A DNA stretch of 64,000 bases, from positions 124,001-188,000 of the forward strand of contig CAWIEI010000019.1 of assembly GCA_963834965.1 (NCBI GenBank). The letters run 5' to 3'. Both the position numbers and the translations under genes were made by a program. Source of the DNA: Fodinibacter sp963834965. Lineage in GTDB: Bacteria > Actinomycetota > Actinomycetes > Actinomycetales > Dermatophilaceae. The notes beneath the pieces are model-generated. The model made no database searches and was not told where the DNA came from. It worked only from the letters and a program-made list of their open reading frames with translations. The stretch's first letter is position 1. Every line of letters begins with the position of its first letter. Shown in pieces: positions 53,703 through 62,908 of this stretch.

Positions 53703-54758
53703 GTGAGCGACCCTTCCCCCGCCCTGTCCGTCCTCGACCTCGTGCCGGTGCGCAGCGACCAGAGCACCGCAGACGCGCTCGCCGCGACCCGTCGGCTCGC
53801 CCGCCTCGCCGACGAGCTCGGATTCCGGCGCTACTGGCTCGCCGAGCACCACAACATGCCGGCGGTCGCCGCCACCAACCCCCCGGTGCTGGTCGCGATG
53901 GTCGCCGCAGTCACCGAGCAGATCCGCGTCGGCTCGGGCGGCGTGATGCTGCCCAACCACGCACCGCTCGTCGTCGCCGAGCAGTTCGCCCTGCTCGAGG
54001 CCGCCCACCCCGGGCGCATCGACCTCGGCATCGGGCGGGCACCGGGCACCGACCCGGTGACCGCGTGGGCGCTGCGGCACGGAGGCGGCGGCGTGGAGGA
54101 CGACGCCGTGGGGCGCTTCCCCGAGTACGTCGAGAACATCACCGCCATGCTCTCGCCCGAGGGCGTCGGCCTGCGCCTCGCCACAGGCACCCACACCCTC
54201 CGGGCCACACCGCGCGCGATCTCGGTGCCGGGTGTCTGGTTGCTCGGCTCGTCGGACTACTCGGCCCGGCTCGCCGCCGCGCAGGGGCTGCCGTACGTCT
54301 TCGCGCACCACTTCTCGGGCCGAGGCACGGCCGAGGCGCTGGCGTTGTACCGCACCGAGTTCCAGCCCTCGGCGGAGCTCTCCCGTCCTCGAACCTTCCT
54401 CACGGTCAATGCCGTCGTGGCCGCGACGCAGGAGGAGGCCGACCGGCTCGCCCTGCCGAACCTGCGGTCGATGGTGGCCCTGCGCACCGGGCAGCCGCTG
54501 CACGCGCAGCAGCTCGTGGAGGACGTCGAGGAGGGCGGGCTCGACCTCGCCACCGGCGACCTGGCCCGTCAGATGCTGGACCGGTGGGTGGTCGGCACGC
54601 CCGAGTCGGCTGCGGCGCAGGTGAGCGAACTCGCCACCACGTTCGGGGTCGACGAGGTGATGGTGCACCCTGTAGCCGGCGCGATCCGCGGCACGGCCAC
54701 CGACCGGTCCCCGGCCCGCGAGGAGACCCTCCGGCTGCTCAGCGCGGCGCTCGGCTGA
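53703..54758 (+). CDS. LLM-class flavin-dependent oxidoreductase (MsnO8-like)
   Basis: 351 residues. SVLDLVPVRSDQSTADALAA followed by ELGFRRYWLAEHHNMPAVA and GSGGVMLPNHAPLVVAEQFALLEAAHPGRIDLGIGRAPG is the standard pattern of the MsnO8-type luciferase-like monooxygenase branch. FMN-dependent with an unknown substrate. GTG start at 53703. Confidence 0.85.
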   Translation: MSDPSPALSVLDLVPVRSDQSTADALAATRRLARLADELGFRRYWLAEHHNMPAVAATNPPVLVAMVAAVTEQIRVGSGGVMLPNHAPLVVAEQFALLEAAHPGRIDLGIGRAPGTDPVTAWALRHGGGGVEDDAVGRFPEYVENITAMLSPEGVGLRLATGTHTLRATPRAISVPGVWLLGSSDYSARLAAAQGLPYVFAHHFSGRGTAEALALYRTEFQPSAELSRPRTFLTVNAVVAATQEEADRLALPNLRSMVALRTGQPLHAQQLVEDVEEGGLDLATGDLARQMLDRWVVGTPESAAAQVSELATTFGVDEVMVHPVAGAIRGTATDRSPAREETLRLLSAALG

Positions 54759-54799
54759 CCGACCAGCGGCTGGGCCCGTCGGGCCCGTCGGGCGGCGGG

Positions 54800-55459
54800 T
54801 CAGGACGCGAGCTGGGCGATGATCCCGTTCGCGAGGAGCCAGACCCCGACGCCGCCCAGCACGACGTCGATGACCGTCTGCCGGTTGGTCTCGATGCGTC
54901 GCCGCAGGGTCTGCAGGCGCGCGTCGGTGGCCTCGGGATAGAGGCTCGAGAAGATCTGGGCTGCGAGGTAGGTCGACGAGCAGACGACGATGACGACCGC
55001 CATGCCGAGCACCTGACTGGCGCCCGCGCTCGTCGCGCTCAGGACGGCCGCGACCGCCGCGGCGACGATGGGCCAGCCCTGGGTCAGGGCGGCGATCACC
55101 GCGGAGCCGACCAGCCCGGCGTTCTTCTCGGTGGTCGAGACCTCAGGCTCCTCAGGCTTGTCGGGCGTTTCCGATGCGTTCCGGGGTCCGCGGATCCTGC
55201 GGACCGCCAGCACGGCCAGCGCCAGGAGGCCCATGGCGATCTGCACCCAGCCCGCGACCGCGACCGTGGAGTTCGAGCTCTGCTGTACGTCTCCGGCCAC
55301 GGTGATCGTGAGGACCATGACGACCAGGGCGCAGAGCACCCAGCCGACCACGAACCCCCAGCCGTCGCGGCGCCCGCCGCGCGTGAGGATGACGATGTAC
55401 GCGACGATGCCGACGGGCTGCACCGCGGCGAACAGCGCCCACGCAATGGCTGTGATCAC
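54800..55459 (-). CDS. GAP-family (Sap-like) membrane protein
   Basis: 219 residues with six helices. AVQPVGIVAYIVILTRGGRRDGWGFVVGW is the signature of the GAP/Sap (sulfolipid-addressing) family, linked in mycobacteria to lipid export; the central cytoplasmic loop is acidic (ETPDKPEEPEVSTTEKNAG). The GTG at 55459 is the best start; function unknown here. Confidence 0.75.
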   Translation of the reverse strand: MITAIAWALFAAVQPVGIVAYIVILTRGGRRDGWGFVVGWVLCALVVMVLTITVAGDVQQSSNSTVAVAGWVQIAMGLLALAVLAVRRIRGPRNASETPDKPEEPEVSTTEKNAGLVGSAVIAALTQGWPIVAAAVAAVLSATSAGASQVLGMAVVIVVCSSTYLAAQIFSSLYPEATDARLQTLRRRIETNRQTVIDVVLGGVGVWLLANGIIAQLAS

Positions 55460-55519
55460 AGCGCAGTATGGCAGCGGCGCGACCCGAGGCCCATGCCTCC
55501 GCACGTCGTGGGACGCAGG

Positions 55520-56141
55520 TCACGGCGTGCGCTGGGTGTGGTCGGCGGCCAGCATCAGGTAGATGGCGGCCGTCCAGGTGTACGCCCGGTCACGCAGCCC
55601 GGCACCGGTGCGCGCGTCGAAGTTCTCGGCGAACCGGGAGCGCTCGCACAGCGCGCGGAACCGGGCGCTCACGGCATCCGCGAGGTCGGTGAACCCGCTG
55701 GCCCGCAACCCGTCCTCGAGCAGGGCGGTTGAGGGGGCCCAGATCGGGCCACGCCAGTAGCCGTCGTCCTCGTACCGCGGGGAGCTCGGCAGCTCCGTGG
55801 CCAGGCCGTGCTCGTTCGGCCCGGGAGCACACCGCGGGCCACGAGCTCGGAGCCGGTCAACAGCTCGTCGAGCAGGGCGGTGAGCAGCTCATCGCGCTGG
55901 GTGGGCCAGATCACGGACGGCCAGGCTCGGGGGTCATCGCGACCACCGCGTGGAAGCCGTTGCGGTGGGAGACGTGGTGCACCCGGTCACTGGTGCGGTG
56001 TGGCGCGACGACCGGCGACAGGTTGAGCCAGCACCCGCCACGGGAGAACGGCACCTCGCGCACGTCTAAGGCGACGCGGTCAGGGTCGTCCAGGGGCGCA
56101 GGGCCTCCACGGCATGCGCCTGGGGTGGGGTCGGGGGTCAT
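55520..56141 (-). pseudogene. Decayed glycoside hydrolase (GH63/mannosylglycerate-hydrolase-like)
   Basis: Starts at ATG 56141 with VREVPFSRGGCWLNLSPVV and VHHVSHRNGFHAVVAM (N-terminus of the family), stops at 55911, and resumes in other frames with the family C-terminus: PNEHGLATELPSSPRYEDDG, YWRGPIWAPSTALLEDGL, ENFDARTGAGLRDRAYTWTAAIYL. About 240 central residues are missing and at least two frame changes are needed (near 55912 and 55818-55825). Only ~205 of ~430 residues are left. Confidence 0.7.
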
Positions 56142-56190
56142 GCCTGCCGCTCAGCGGTTCGGTGCGGGACAACCGGCGCGCAGCCCCACC

Positions 56191-57342
56191 CTAAGGAGCG
56201 GGTGGCTCGTCGTAGGGGCGGCCGCCGCGCTCGGCGGCCTGCCGCCCGGCCGCCAGCTGGAACGGCGAGATGCCCCCGGGCTCCCACGGCCCGGCGCTGC
56301 CCAGGGCGAGTGCCCGCGGCGACTTCTCGGGAATGGCCAGCTCGCGCCGCAGCACGTCGACCGGGCGGTCGGCCACGGCGAACCAGTCGAGGGTCATGAA
56401 GTCCTGGCTGCCGGCGGTGAGGGCCCCGCGGCGCATCGCGTCGGCGAGGCGTTCCGCCATGCCGCTGTGCTCGAGGTGGCCCGGGTCGGCGTCGAACAAC
56501 CCCATCCCGTGCCGCACCACACCCGTCTCGAAGAGGCTGACCACCATCGCCAGCAGGCTGAAGGCGCGCGGGTCGTCGTTGGCCCGGGCGATGTAGCCGA
56601 AGACCTCGAGCTCGCTCTCGAGCGCCGTGCCGTAGTCGGCCAGCACGTGCACCCAGTCGTGCTGGGCCAGCAGCGGAGGTGCCGACCCCGCGGTGCCCGG
56701 GACGGCGAACCCCCTCGCCAGGTAGAAGTCGTGCACCCCCCGGCCGATGGTCCCGGGCTCGAGCGTACCGAGGTCGGTCCACCGGCGCGCGAGCTGCGGG
56801 TCCGCCTCCTGCGCGACCCAGACCGAGTCCCTCAGGGCCGACTGCTCGCCCGAGCCCGACCCGCCGTCGGGGTGGGGCAGCAGGTCGCGCGGCAGTGTGG
56901 TGCCGAGGTGCCCCAGCCGGTCGAAGTCGGCGACAGCGAGGTCGAAACCACCGTCGGCGAACGACGCGGTCAGCTCGAGGAGCTGCCCACTGATGCTGAG
57001 CTCCTCGCAGAACTCGGACACCCGACGCAAGGCCGCGGGGTCCGGGGGGCGCCGCACCAGAGCGCCGAGCGCCATCACCTGGCACACCCGCTCGCGGAAG
57101 GCGGCATTGCGGCGCTCCAGGGCGTGCGCGAACTCCTCGGGGGTGATGGTCTCGGGCTCCGGGAGGTCCTTCGCGCCCGTCAGGGCCACCGTGACCGAGC
57201 GCAGCAGCAGGTCCTGAAGTGGGGACAGCCCGGCCGCCCCGCCCCCGACGGCCTGCACGAGCGCCCGCCAGATGTGGCCGATCTCGGCGGGTGACGGAGT
57301 CGTCAGCAGCGCGGCGCCCGCCCCCGGAAGTGGTACTGGCAT
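56191..57342 (-). CDS. COQ4-like protein
   Basis: 383 residues, all-helical. H228-D-W-V-H232 followed after exactly 11 residues by E244 reproduces the COQ4 metal motif HDxxHx11E, in QHDWVHVLADYGTALESELEVF. COQ4 acts in ubiquinone biosynthesis, but actinobacteria make menaquinone, so the reaction here is unknown; an oxidative or scaffold role on an isoprenoid-like ligand is a guess. The N-terminal ~190 residues do not resemble eukaryotic COQ4. ATG 57342. Confidence 0.65.
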   Translation of the reverse strand: MPVPLPGAGAALLTTPSPAEIGHIWRALVQAVGGGAAGLSPLQDLLLRSVTVALTGAKDLPEPETITPEEFAHALERRNAAFRERVCQVMALGALVRRPPDPAALRRVSEFCEELSISGQLLELTASFADGGFDLAVADFDRLGHLGTTLPRDLLPHPDGGSGSGEQSALRDSVWVAQEADPQLARRWTDLGTLEPGTIGRGVHDFYLARGFAVPGTAGSAPPLLAQHDWVHVLADYGTALESELEVFGYIARANDDPRAFSLLAMVVSLFETGVVRHGMGLFDADPGHLEHSGMAERLADAMRRGALTAGSQDFMTLDWFAVADRPVDVLRRELAIPEKSPRALALGSAGPWEPGGISPFQLAAGRQAAERGGRPYDEPPAP

Positions 57343-57502
57343 GCCCCATGATCACCCGGCGCATCCCGGATGCCGAGGGTCGTTCGCCTACGGCTGAACC
57401 GAGGCCGTCCCCGGGCCGGCACGCTTGCGGCCGCAGGCGGGCCTCTCGCCGCCGACGGCCGCCGAAGCGACAAACCGGTCGCCGTCGACCGTGCCGGTTG
57501 CC

Positions 57503-57508
57503 TAGAGT
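57503..57508 (+). promoter_or_regulatory. -10 box (TAGAGT) of the patatin gene
   Basis: TAGAGT lies 8 nt before ATG 57517; no Shine-Dalgarno site. Confidence 0.4.
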
Positions 57509-57516
57509 GCCTGACC

Positions 57517-58392
57517 ATGGATGGACGGGCGCTGGTGCTCGGTGGGGGTGGATCGGCCGGCAACGCCTGGCTGGTCGGCGTCGTCGCGGGCCTGGCCGAC
57601 GCCGGTCTCGACGCGACCGGCGCCGACCTGGTCGTCGGCACCTCGGCCGGTGCGACCGCCGCGGCCCAGCTGACCGGTGCGAGCCCGGTCGGGCTGCTGG
57701 CCGGCATCCTGGCTGCCCAGCCGCCACCGACCAGGGTCGCGACGGGCCCCGGGCGCGATCGAGGGGCGCCGGTCGTGAACCACCTGGAGCGCACCGGGCG
57801 CATCATCGCGGCCGCCGACGGCCCGGCCGACATGCGGCGCCGGTTGGGCGCGGCGGCGCTCGAGCTGGATGCCGGGTCCGACGGTTCGAGGTCGGCGCGG
57901 TGGCGCGCCGCGGTCACCGCCCGGCTGCCCACCACGCGCTGGCCGGATCGACCGCTGCTGATCACGGCGGTCGACGCCCGCACGGGTGAGCCGGTGGTCT
58001 TCGACAGCCACAGCGGGGTCGACCTCGTGGATGCCGTCGCTGCCAGCACGTCCAGCGGCTCGCCGTACGCCATCGGCGAGAACCGTTACCTCGACGGGGG
58101 CTACCGCCGCAACGAGAACGCCGACCTGGCCGCCGGGTTCGCCCGGGTGCTGGTGCTCTCACCCCTCGGTGGGCGGACCCGCCACCCGCTGGAGTGGGGC
58201 ACGAACCTGGCTGCGCAGGTCGACGAGCTGCGCTGGGCCGGCAGCACCGTCGAGACGATCCTGCCGGATGCGAACTCCCGCAACGCTTTCGGCGACAACC
58301 TGATGGACCTCTCGACTCGCGCGCCGGCCGCCCGATCCGGGTACGCCCAGGGCGGTTCTCTCGCACGGCAGCTCGCCGACTTCTGGGGGTGA
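57517..58392 (+). CDS. Patatin-like phospholipase
   Basis: 291 residues. Oxyanion loop GGGGSAGNAW, nucleophile G41-T-S43-A-G (VVGTSAGATAA) and catalytic aspartate in YLDGGYRRNENADLA: the complete patatin Ser-Asp dyad. No signal peptide, so acts in the cytoplasm or at the inner membrane face, on lipid esters. Convergent with the second GH15 gene. Confidence 0.88.
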   Translation: MDGRALVLGGGGSAGNAWLVGVVAGLADAGLDATGADLVVGTSAGATAAAQLTGASPVGLLAGILAAQPPPTRVATGPGRDRGAPVVNHLERTGRIIAAADGPADMRRRLGAAALELDAGSDGSRSARWRAAVTARLPTTRWPDRPLLITAVDARTGEPVVFDSHSGVDLVDAVAASTSSGSPYAIGENRYLDGGYRRNENADLAAGFARVLVLSPLGGRTRHPLEWGTNLAAQVDELRWAGSTVETILPDANSRNAFGDNLMDLSTRAPAARSGYAQGGSLARQLADFWG

Positions 58393-58419
58393 GTGACGCT
58401 GCGGGCGCCCGGGGCGCGG

Positions 58420-60420
58420 TCAGCCGGCGCGGGTGCGGGTGGGGGTGCGGGTGACGACGTGGTCGGTGTCGCGCTCGAGGGTCAGGGCGGTGTTGACCAG
58501 CCCGACGTGACTGAACGCCTGGGGGGTGTTGCCCAGCTGTCGCTGTGCGTGCGGGTCCCACTCCTCGCTGAGCAGGCCGACGTCGTTGCGCAGCTCGAGC
58601 AGCCGCTCGAAGAGATCGCGCGCCTGGCGTTCGCGGCCCGTGAGCGCGAGCGCGTCCGCCAACCAGAAGCTGCAGGCGATGAATGCGCCCTCCGAGCCGG
58701 GAAGCCCATCGACCGTGCCGTGCTCCGACGTCGGGTCGGCATCGGTGCGGTACCGCAGCACGAACCCGTCCTCACACAGCTCACGCTGCACGGCATCCAC
58801 CGTGCCGACGACCCTGGGGTCGTGGGGCGGGAGGAACCCGACGCGCGGGATGAGCAGCAACGCGGCATCCAGGCCCGTGGACCCGTAGTACTGGGTGAAG
58901 GTGCCTCGCTCGGCGTCGAAGCCCCGCGCGCACACCTCCGCGTGGATGGCGTCGCGGGTCGCCCTCCACCGTTTCAACGGCGCGTTCAGGCCGGATGCCT
59001 CGGCGGTGTCGATCATCCGGTCCAGGCCCACCCACGCCATGACCTTGGAGTGCACGAAGTGCTGTTGCGGCCCACGCACCTCCCACAGCGAGCTGTCGGG
59101 GCGCTGCCAGGCCCCCTCGAGGTAGTCGGTGAGCAGGCTCTGCAGGGTCCAGGCGTCGTGGTGGCTGGCGAGCCCGGCAGCGCGAGCGCTGTACAGGCCG
59201 TCGAGCAGCTCGCCGTACACGTCGAGCTGGAACTGACCGGCGGCCTCGTTGCCGACCCTCACCGGCCCCGACCCCTCGTACCCGTCGAGCCAGGGCAGCT
59301 CGGTCTCGGGCAGCCGGCGACGCCCGGTCAGTGAGTACATGATGTGCAGGTCCTCGGGGTCGCCGGCCACGGCTCGCAGCAGCCAGTCGCGCCATGCCTT
59401 GGCCTCGTCGGTGTACCCGCCGCCGGTGAGCGCTTGTAGCGTGAAGGCGGCGTCGCGCAGCCAGCAGTAGCGGTAGTCCCAGTTGCGCGGGCCGCCGATC
59501 TGTTCGGGCAACGAAGTGGTGGCTGCCGCCGTGATGCCACCGCTCGGGGCGTAGGTCAGCGCCTTGAGCACCAGCAGCGAGCGCCGAACGGCATCGCCGT
59601 ACTGGCCGTCGTAGGTGCACCGGCCGATCCACTTCGTCCAGAACTGCTCGGTCTCCTCCAGTGCCACCTCGGGGTCGTAGCGCGGTGGCTCGTCCTGGTA
59701 CGAAGGAACCCAGGTGAGCACGAACGGAACTCGTTGGCCGCCTTCGACGGTGAACTCCGCCAGGCTCCGCATGTTTCGTCCCTCGAGGTGCACCGGCGAG
59801 TCGAGCCACAACGAGTCGGGCCCGGCCACCGCCACCCATCGGCCACCGGCGTGCCGCACCCAGGGCACGACCCGCCCGTAGTCGAACCGGGCCACCAGCT
59901 CGACCCCCATGCGCACCCGCCCGCTGACGCCGACGACGATGCGGATCAGGTCGGGCTGGGTCTGCCGGATCGGCATCAAGTCGATGACCGTGACGGTGCC
60001 CCCGGCGGTCTCCCACGTCGACTCCAGGATCATCGTGTCGTCGCGGTAGGCGCGCCGGGTGCAGACCCCGCCGCTCATCGGGGCGATGCGCCAACGGCCG
60101 GCCTTGGGGCCACCGAGCAGTGACGCGAAGGCGGCCGAGGAGTCGAACCTCGGCAGGCACAGCCAGTCCATCGAGCCGTCGCGGGCAACCAGCGCCGCCG
60201 TCTGCAGGTCGGCGACGACGGCGTAGTCCTCGATCCGCGACGGTGGGACACCCGCCCACAGTCCCGTGTCGCCCAGGTCCGGCTGGCGCCGGTCGGATGC
60301 CGTCCGCCCCCGTTGGCCGGGCGAGCCCACCCCCACGTCGGAGTTGGCCTCCGCCACCTCGGTTGCGGCCGGGTCCATCGTCTCGGGGGCGGGTTCCGCC
60401 GGGTCGCTCACGTCGGTCAT
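58420..60420 (-). CDS. Second glycoside hydrolase family 15 protein
   Basis: 666 residues. After a ~60-residue disordered N-terminus: RIEDYAVVADLQTAALVARD, DSMDWLCLPRFDSS-like start of the beta domain, then GGPRNWDYRYCWLRDAAFTLQAL and GSEGAFIACSFWLADALAL of the catalytic barrel. Paralogue of 42963. Cytoplasmic trehalase- or glucan-type activity. ATG 60420 is used; the 62-residue gene upstream ends 5 nt before it. Confidence 0.88.
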   Translation of the reverse strand: MTDVSDPAEPAPETMDPAATEVAEANSDVGVGSPGQRGRTASDRRQPDLGDTGLWAGVPPSRIEDYAVVADLQTAALVARDGSMDWLCLPRFDSSAAFASLLGGPKAGRWRIAPMSGGVCTRRAYRDDTMILESTWETAGGTVTVIDLMPIRQTQPDLIRIVVGVSGRVRMGVELVARFDYGRVVPWVRHAGGRWVAVAGPDSLWLDSPVHLEGRNMRSLAEFTVEGGQRVPFVLTWVPSYQDEPPRYDPEVALEETEQFWTKWIGRCTYDGQYGDAVRRSLLVLKALTYAPSGGITAAATTSLPEQIGGPRNWDYRYCWLRDAAFTLQALTGGGYTDEAKAWRDWLLRAVAGDPEDLHIMYSLTGRRRLPETELPWLDGYEGSGPVRVGNEAAGQFQLDVYGELLDGLYSARAAGLASHHDAWTLQSLLTDYLEGAWQRPDSSLWEVRGPQQHFVHSKVMAWVGLDRMIDTAEASGLNAPLKRWRATRDAIHAEVCARGFDAERGTFTQYYGSTGLDAALLLIPRVGFLPPHDPRVVGTVDAVQRELCEDGFVLRYRTDADPTSEHGTVDGLPGSEGAFIACSFWLADALALTGRERQARDLFERLLELRNDVGLLSEEWDPHAQRQLGNTPQAFSHVGLVNTALTLERDTDHVVTRTPTRTRAG

Positions 60421-60425
60421 CCGGG

Positions 60426-60614
60426 TCAGTGCGGCTCGTCCGGCGTCTGGGTCGACTCGTGCCTGGTGCGTTCCGGGTGCTCCGTACGCTCGTCGGACTC
60501 CGCGAGGATGGCGCGCGCCTGCAGCTCGGGGTCGGGGCTGCCCACCGCGGCCTCCTCGGGCAGGAGCTCGGCGCGGGCGCTGACCCGGTCGTCGTCGACA
60601 GATCGTTCGCTCAT
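60426..60614 (-). CDS. Small acidic protein upstream of GH15
   Basis: 62 residues, highly charged: DRVSARAELLPEEAAVGSPD and ELQARAILAESDERTEH. I recognise similar short actinobacterial proteins without a function. ATG preceded by TAGGTT at 6 nt, and co-transcribed with the GH15 gene 5 nt downstream. Confidence 0.6.
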   Translation of the reverse strand: MSERSVDDDRVSARAELLPEEAAVGSPDPELQARAILAESDERTEHPERTRHESTQTPDEPH

Positions 60615-60620
60615 CGTCCG

Positions 60621-60626
60621 AACCTA
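60621..60626 (-). promoter_or_regulatory. -10 box (TAGGTT) of the small protein/GH15 operon
   Basis: TAGGTT, CGGACG, ATG 60614 on the minus strand. Confidence 0.45.
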
Positions 60627-60690
60627 CTCGTCGGAGATCGATGACGACGCCTTGACCAGCCACGTTGTCGAGGGTGACCCACCCACCCCA

Positions 60691-60768
60691 CCCCGACTTC
60701 GTGCGACTTACCCACGGTTTTCGGGGTCCTCCGGTGCGAGAACCGTGCGTAAGTCGCACGAGGTCGGG
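60691..60768. repeat. Palindromic repeat, family 2, copy B
   Basis: Arms share TGCGACTTAC and CACGGTT with the copy at 25194-25263, three mismatches between arms. Located in the 214-nt gap downstream of the ABC-F gene and upstream of the 62-residue gene. Confidence 0.75.
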
Positions 60769-60828
60769 GCTTGACACCCGGGGGGGATACCGGGGCCGCG
60801 TAGGCGGGATGACGGGTCGGGGCCGGCG

Positions 60829-62480
60829 TCAGCCGACCTGGCTGACGCTCACCGTGCCGTCCGCGACGTGCCAACGCTGGTCGAGCCGCACGTTGTCGAG
60901 CAGCCGCCGGTCGTGCGAGACGAGCAGCAGCGACCCGTCGTAGGACTCCAGGGCCTCCTCGAGCTGTTCGATCGCCGGCAGGTCGAGGTGGTTGGTGGGC
61001 TCGTCGAGCACGAGGAGGTTGACCCCCGGGCCTGGAGCAGCGCCATGGCGGCACGGGTCCGCTCGCCGGGCGAGAGCCGGCCGACGACGCTCGAGACCTG
61101 GTCGGCCTTGAGGCCGAACTTGGCGAGCAGCGTGCGCACCTCGGCGGGGGCCAGGTCGGGCATCACCGCCTCGAACGCGTCACCCAGGCGAGCGTCCTCG
61201 GCCAGTCCGGTGCGGGCCTGGTCGATCTCGCCCACCGCCACCGAGGCACCCAGGCCGGCCCGTCCGGCATCCGGGGCGAGCCGGCCCAGCAGCAGCCGCA
61301 GCAGGGTCGTCTTGCCGGCACCGTTGGGGCCGGTGACGCCGATCCGGTCGCCGGCACTCACCTGGAGCGATGCCGGGCCGAACGTGAACCGGCCCAGGCG
61401 CACGCTGGCGTCGTCGAGCGTCGCGACGACCGAGCTGGAGCGCGGGGCGTTGCCGATCGTGAACTGCAGCGACCACTCCTTGCGCGGCTCCTCGACCTCC
61501 TCGAGGCGTGCGATCCGCGACTCCATCTGACGCACCTTCTGGCCCTGCTTCTCCGAGGACTCCATCTGCGCCCTGCGGCGGATCTTGTCATTGTCGGGCG
61601 ACTTCTTCATGGCGTTGCGCACGCCCTGCGAGCTCCACTCCCGCTGCACCCGGGCGCGCCTGACCAGGTCGGCCTTCTTGTCGGAGAACTCCTCGTAGGC
61701 CTCACGCGCGTGCCGGCGCGCGGCGGCCCGCTCCTCGAGGAACGCGTCGTACCCGCCGTCGTAGACCGCGACCCTGCCCTGGGCGAGGTCGAGCTCGACG
61801 ATGCGCGTGACCACCCTCGAGAGGAACTCGCGGTCGTGGGAGACGAGCACCACCCCGGCGCGCAGGCCCCGCACGAACCCCTCGAGGCGCTCCAGCCCGG
61901 CGAGGTCGAGGTCGTTGGTCGGCTCGTCGAGCAGCACGACGTCGAAGCGGCTCAGCAGCAGGGCTGCCAGGGCGGCGCGGGCGGCCTGCCCGCCGGACAG
62001 GGAGGTCATCGCCGCGTCCGCGTCGACGTCGAGACCGAGGTCGGCCAGCATCGGGCCCAGCCGGTCGTCGAGGTCAGGGGCGCCGCTGGCCTGCCAGTGG
62101 TCGAGGCGGTGCGCGAACGCGTCCTCCGCCGCGCGGGTGTGGTCGTCCTCGCCGAGGGCGGCCGCGGCCTGCTCCATCGCGGCGGTCGCCGCGGCGGCTC
62201 CGGTGCGGCGGGCGACGTAGTGGCCGACGGTCTCGCCCACGATGCGCTCGTGCTCCTGCGGGAGCCAGCCGACGAAGGCGTCGGCGGGCGCGGTCGAGAC
62301 CGAGCCGGCCAGCGGCTCGAGGTCACCGGCCAGGATCCGCAGCAGCGTGGTCTTGCCCGCGCCGTTCGCACCGACCACCCCCACGACGTCCCCGGGCGCC
62401 ACCGTGAGGTCGAGCGACTCGAACAGGGTGCGATGGGCGTGGCCACCGGCGAGGTTCTTGACGACCAGGTCCGCACTCAT
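60829..62480 (-). CDS. ABC-F family ATPase, frameshifted near its C-terminus
   Basis: About 550 residues if one G is restored in the run at 61023-61027. Two ABC cassettes: GANGAGKTTLL...SLSGGQAARAALAALL...VVLLDEPTNDLDLAGLE and GPNGAGKTTLLRLLLG...LSPGERTRAAMALLQARG, then, in the other frame, VLDEPTNHLDLPAIEQLEEAL and LLLVSHDRRLL. A helical linker (EAYEEFSDKKADLVRRARVQ) lies between. No membrane helices: ABC-F proteins act on ribosomes (Uup/EttA-like) or in target protection. As read, the uncorrected frame ends in a random tail. ATG 62480 after TACGAT. Confidence 0.85.
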
Positions 62481-62486
62481 CCGAGC

Positions 62487-62492
62487 ATCGTA
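62487..62492 (-). promoter_or_regulatory. -10 box (TACGAT) of the ABC-F gene
   Basis: TACGAT, GCTCGG, ATG 62480 on the minus strand. Confidence 0.45.
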
Positions 62493-62540
62493 GGTTTCCC
62501 CGGCGTCCGAGACCGAAGGGGTTTCTCGTCGGGCTGGCTG

Positions 62541-62700
62541 CCAGGTGATGCCGGAGGCGCGGCAGGGCGCGCTCGGTGCATCACCGCGCCGGTGATCGAG
62601 GCACCAGGTGATGCCGGGCGCGAGGCAGGGCGCGCACGGCGCACCACCCCACCGGTGATCGAGGCACCAAGTGATGCCAGGCGCGCGACAAGGCGCGACC
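62541..62700. repeat. 63-bp tandem repeat, about 2.6 units
   Basis: Units begin at 62541, 62604 and 62667 with CCAGGTGATGCC or CCAAGTGATGCC and contain GGTGATCGAGGCACC at the end. They are diverged by point changes. Located just upstream of the ABC-F promoter and next to a gene fragment. Confidence 0.85.
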
Positions 62701-62838
62701 GACGCCGAGTGGCGACACGGGTCCGGGCTGCGCGTCGCCGGCAGCACCGAGGCCCTGACCATGGCCGTCACCGGACGCGCGGCCGCCCTCGACGACCTCG
62801 AAGGTCCCGGCGTCGACCTGCTGGGAGCCCGGCTCTGA
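62697..62838 (+). pseudogene. C-terminal fragment of a maleylpyruvate-isomerase-family gene
   Basis: Frame ending at TGA 62836-62838 reads DAEWRHGSGLRVAGSTEAL, VTGRAAALDDLEGPGVDLL and GARL, the C-terminal ~45 residues of mycothiol-dependent maleylpyruvate isomerase-family proteins. The N-terminal DinB-like part is absent; the tandem repeat abuts the break. Confidence 0.5.
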
Positions 62839-62908
62839 CCGGGTCAGCGCCGAGCGGGCCGCGGGCCGCGCTGGAAGCCCCGGTGACCGGCATCCGAGGG
62901 CTCTATCA

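Noticed and set aside
62541..62700. A CRISPR array
   Set aside because: The 63-bp units have no unique spacers between constant repeats and no cas genes are near.
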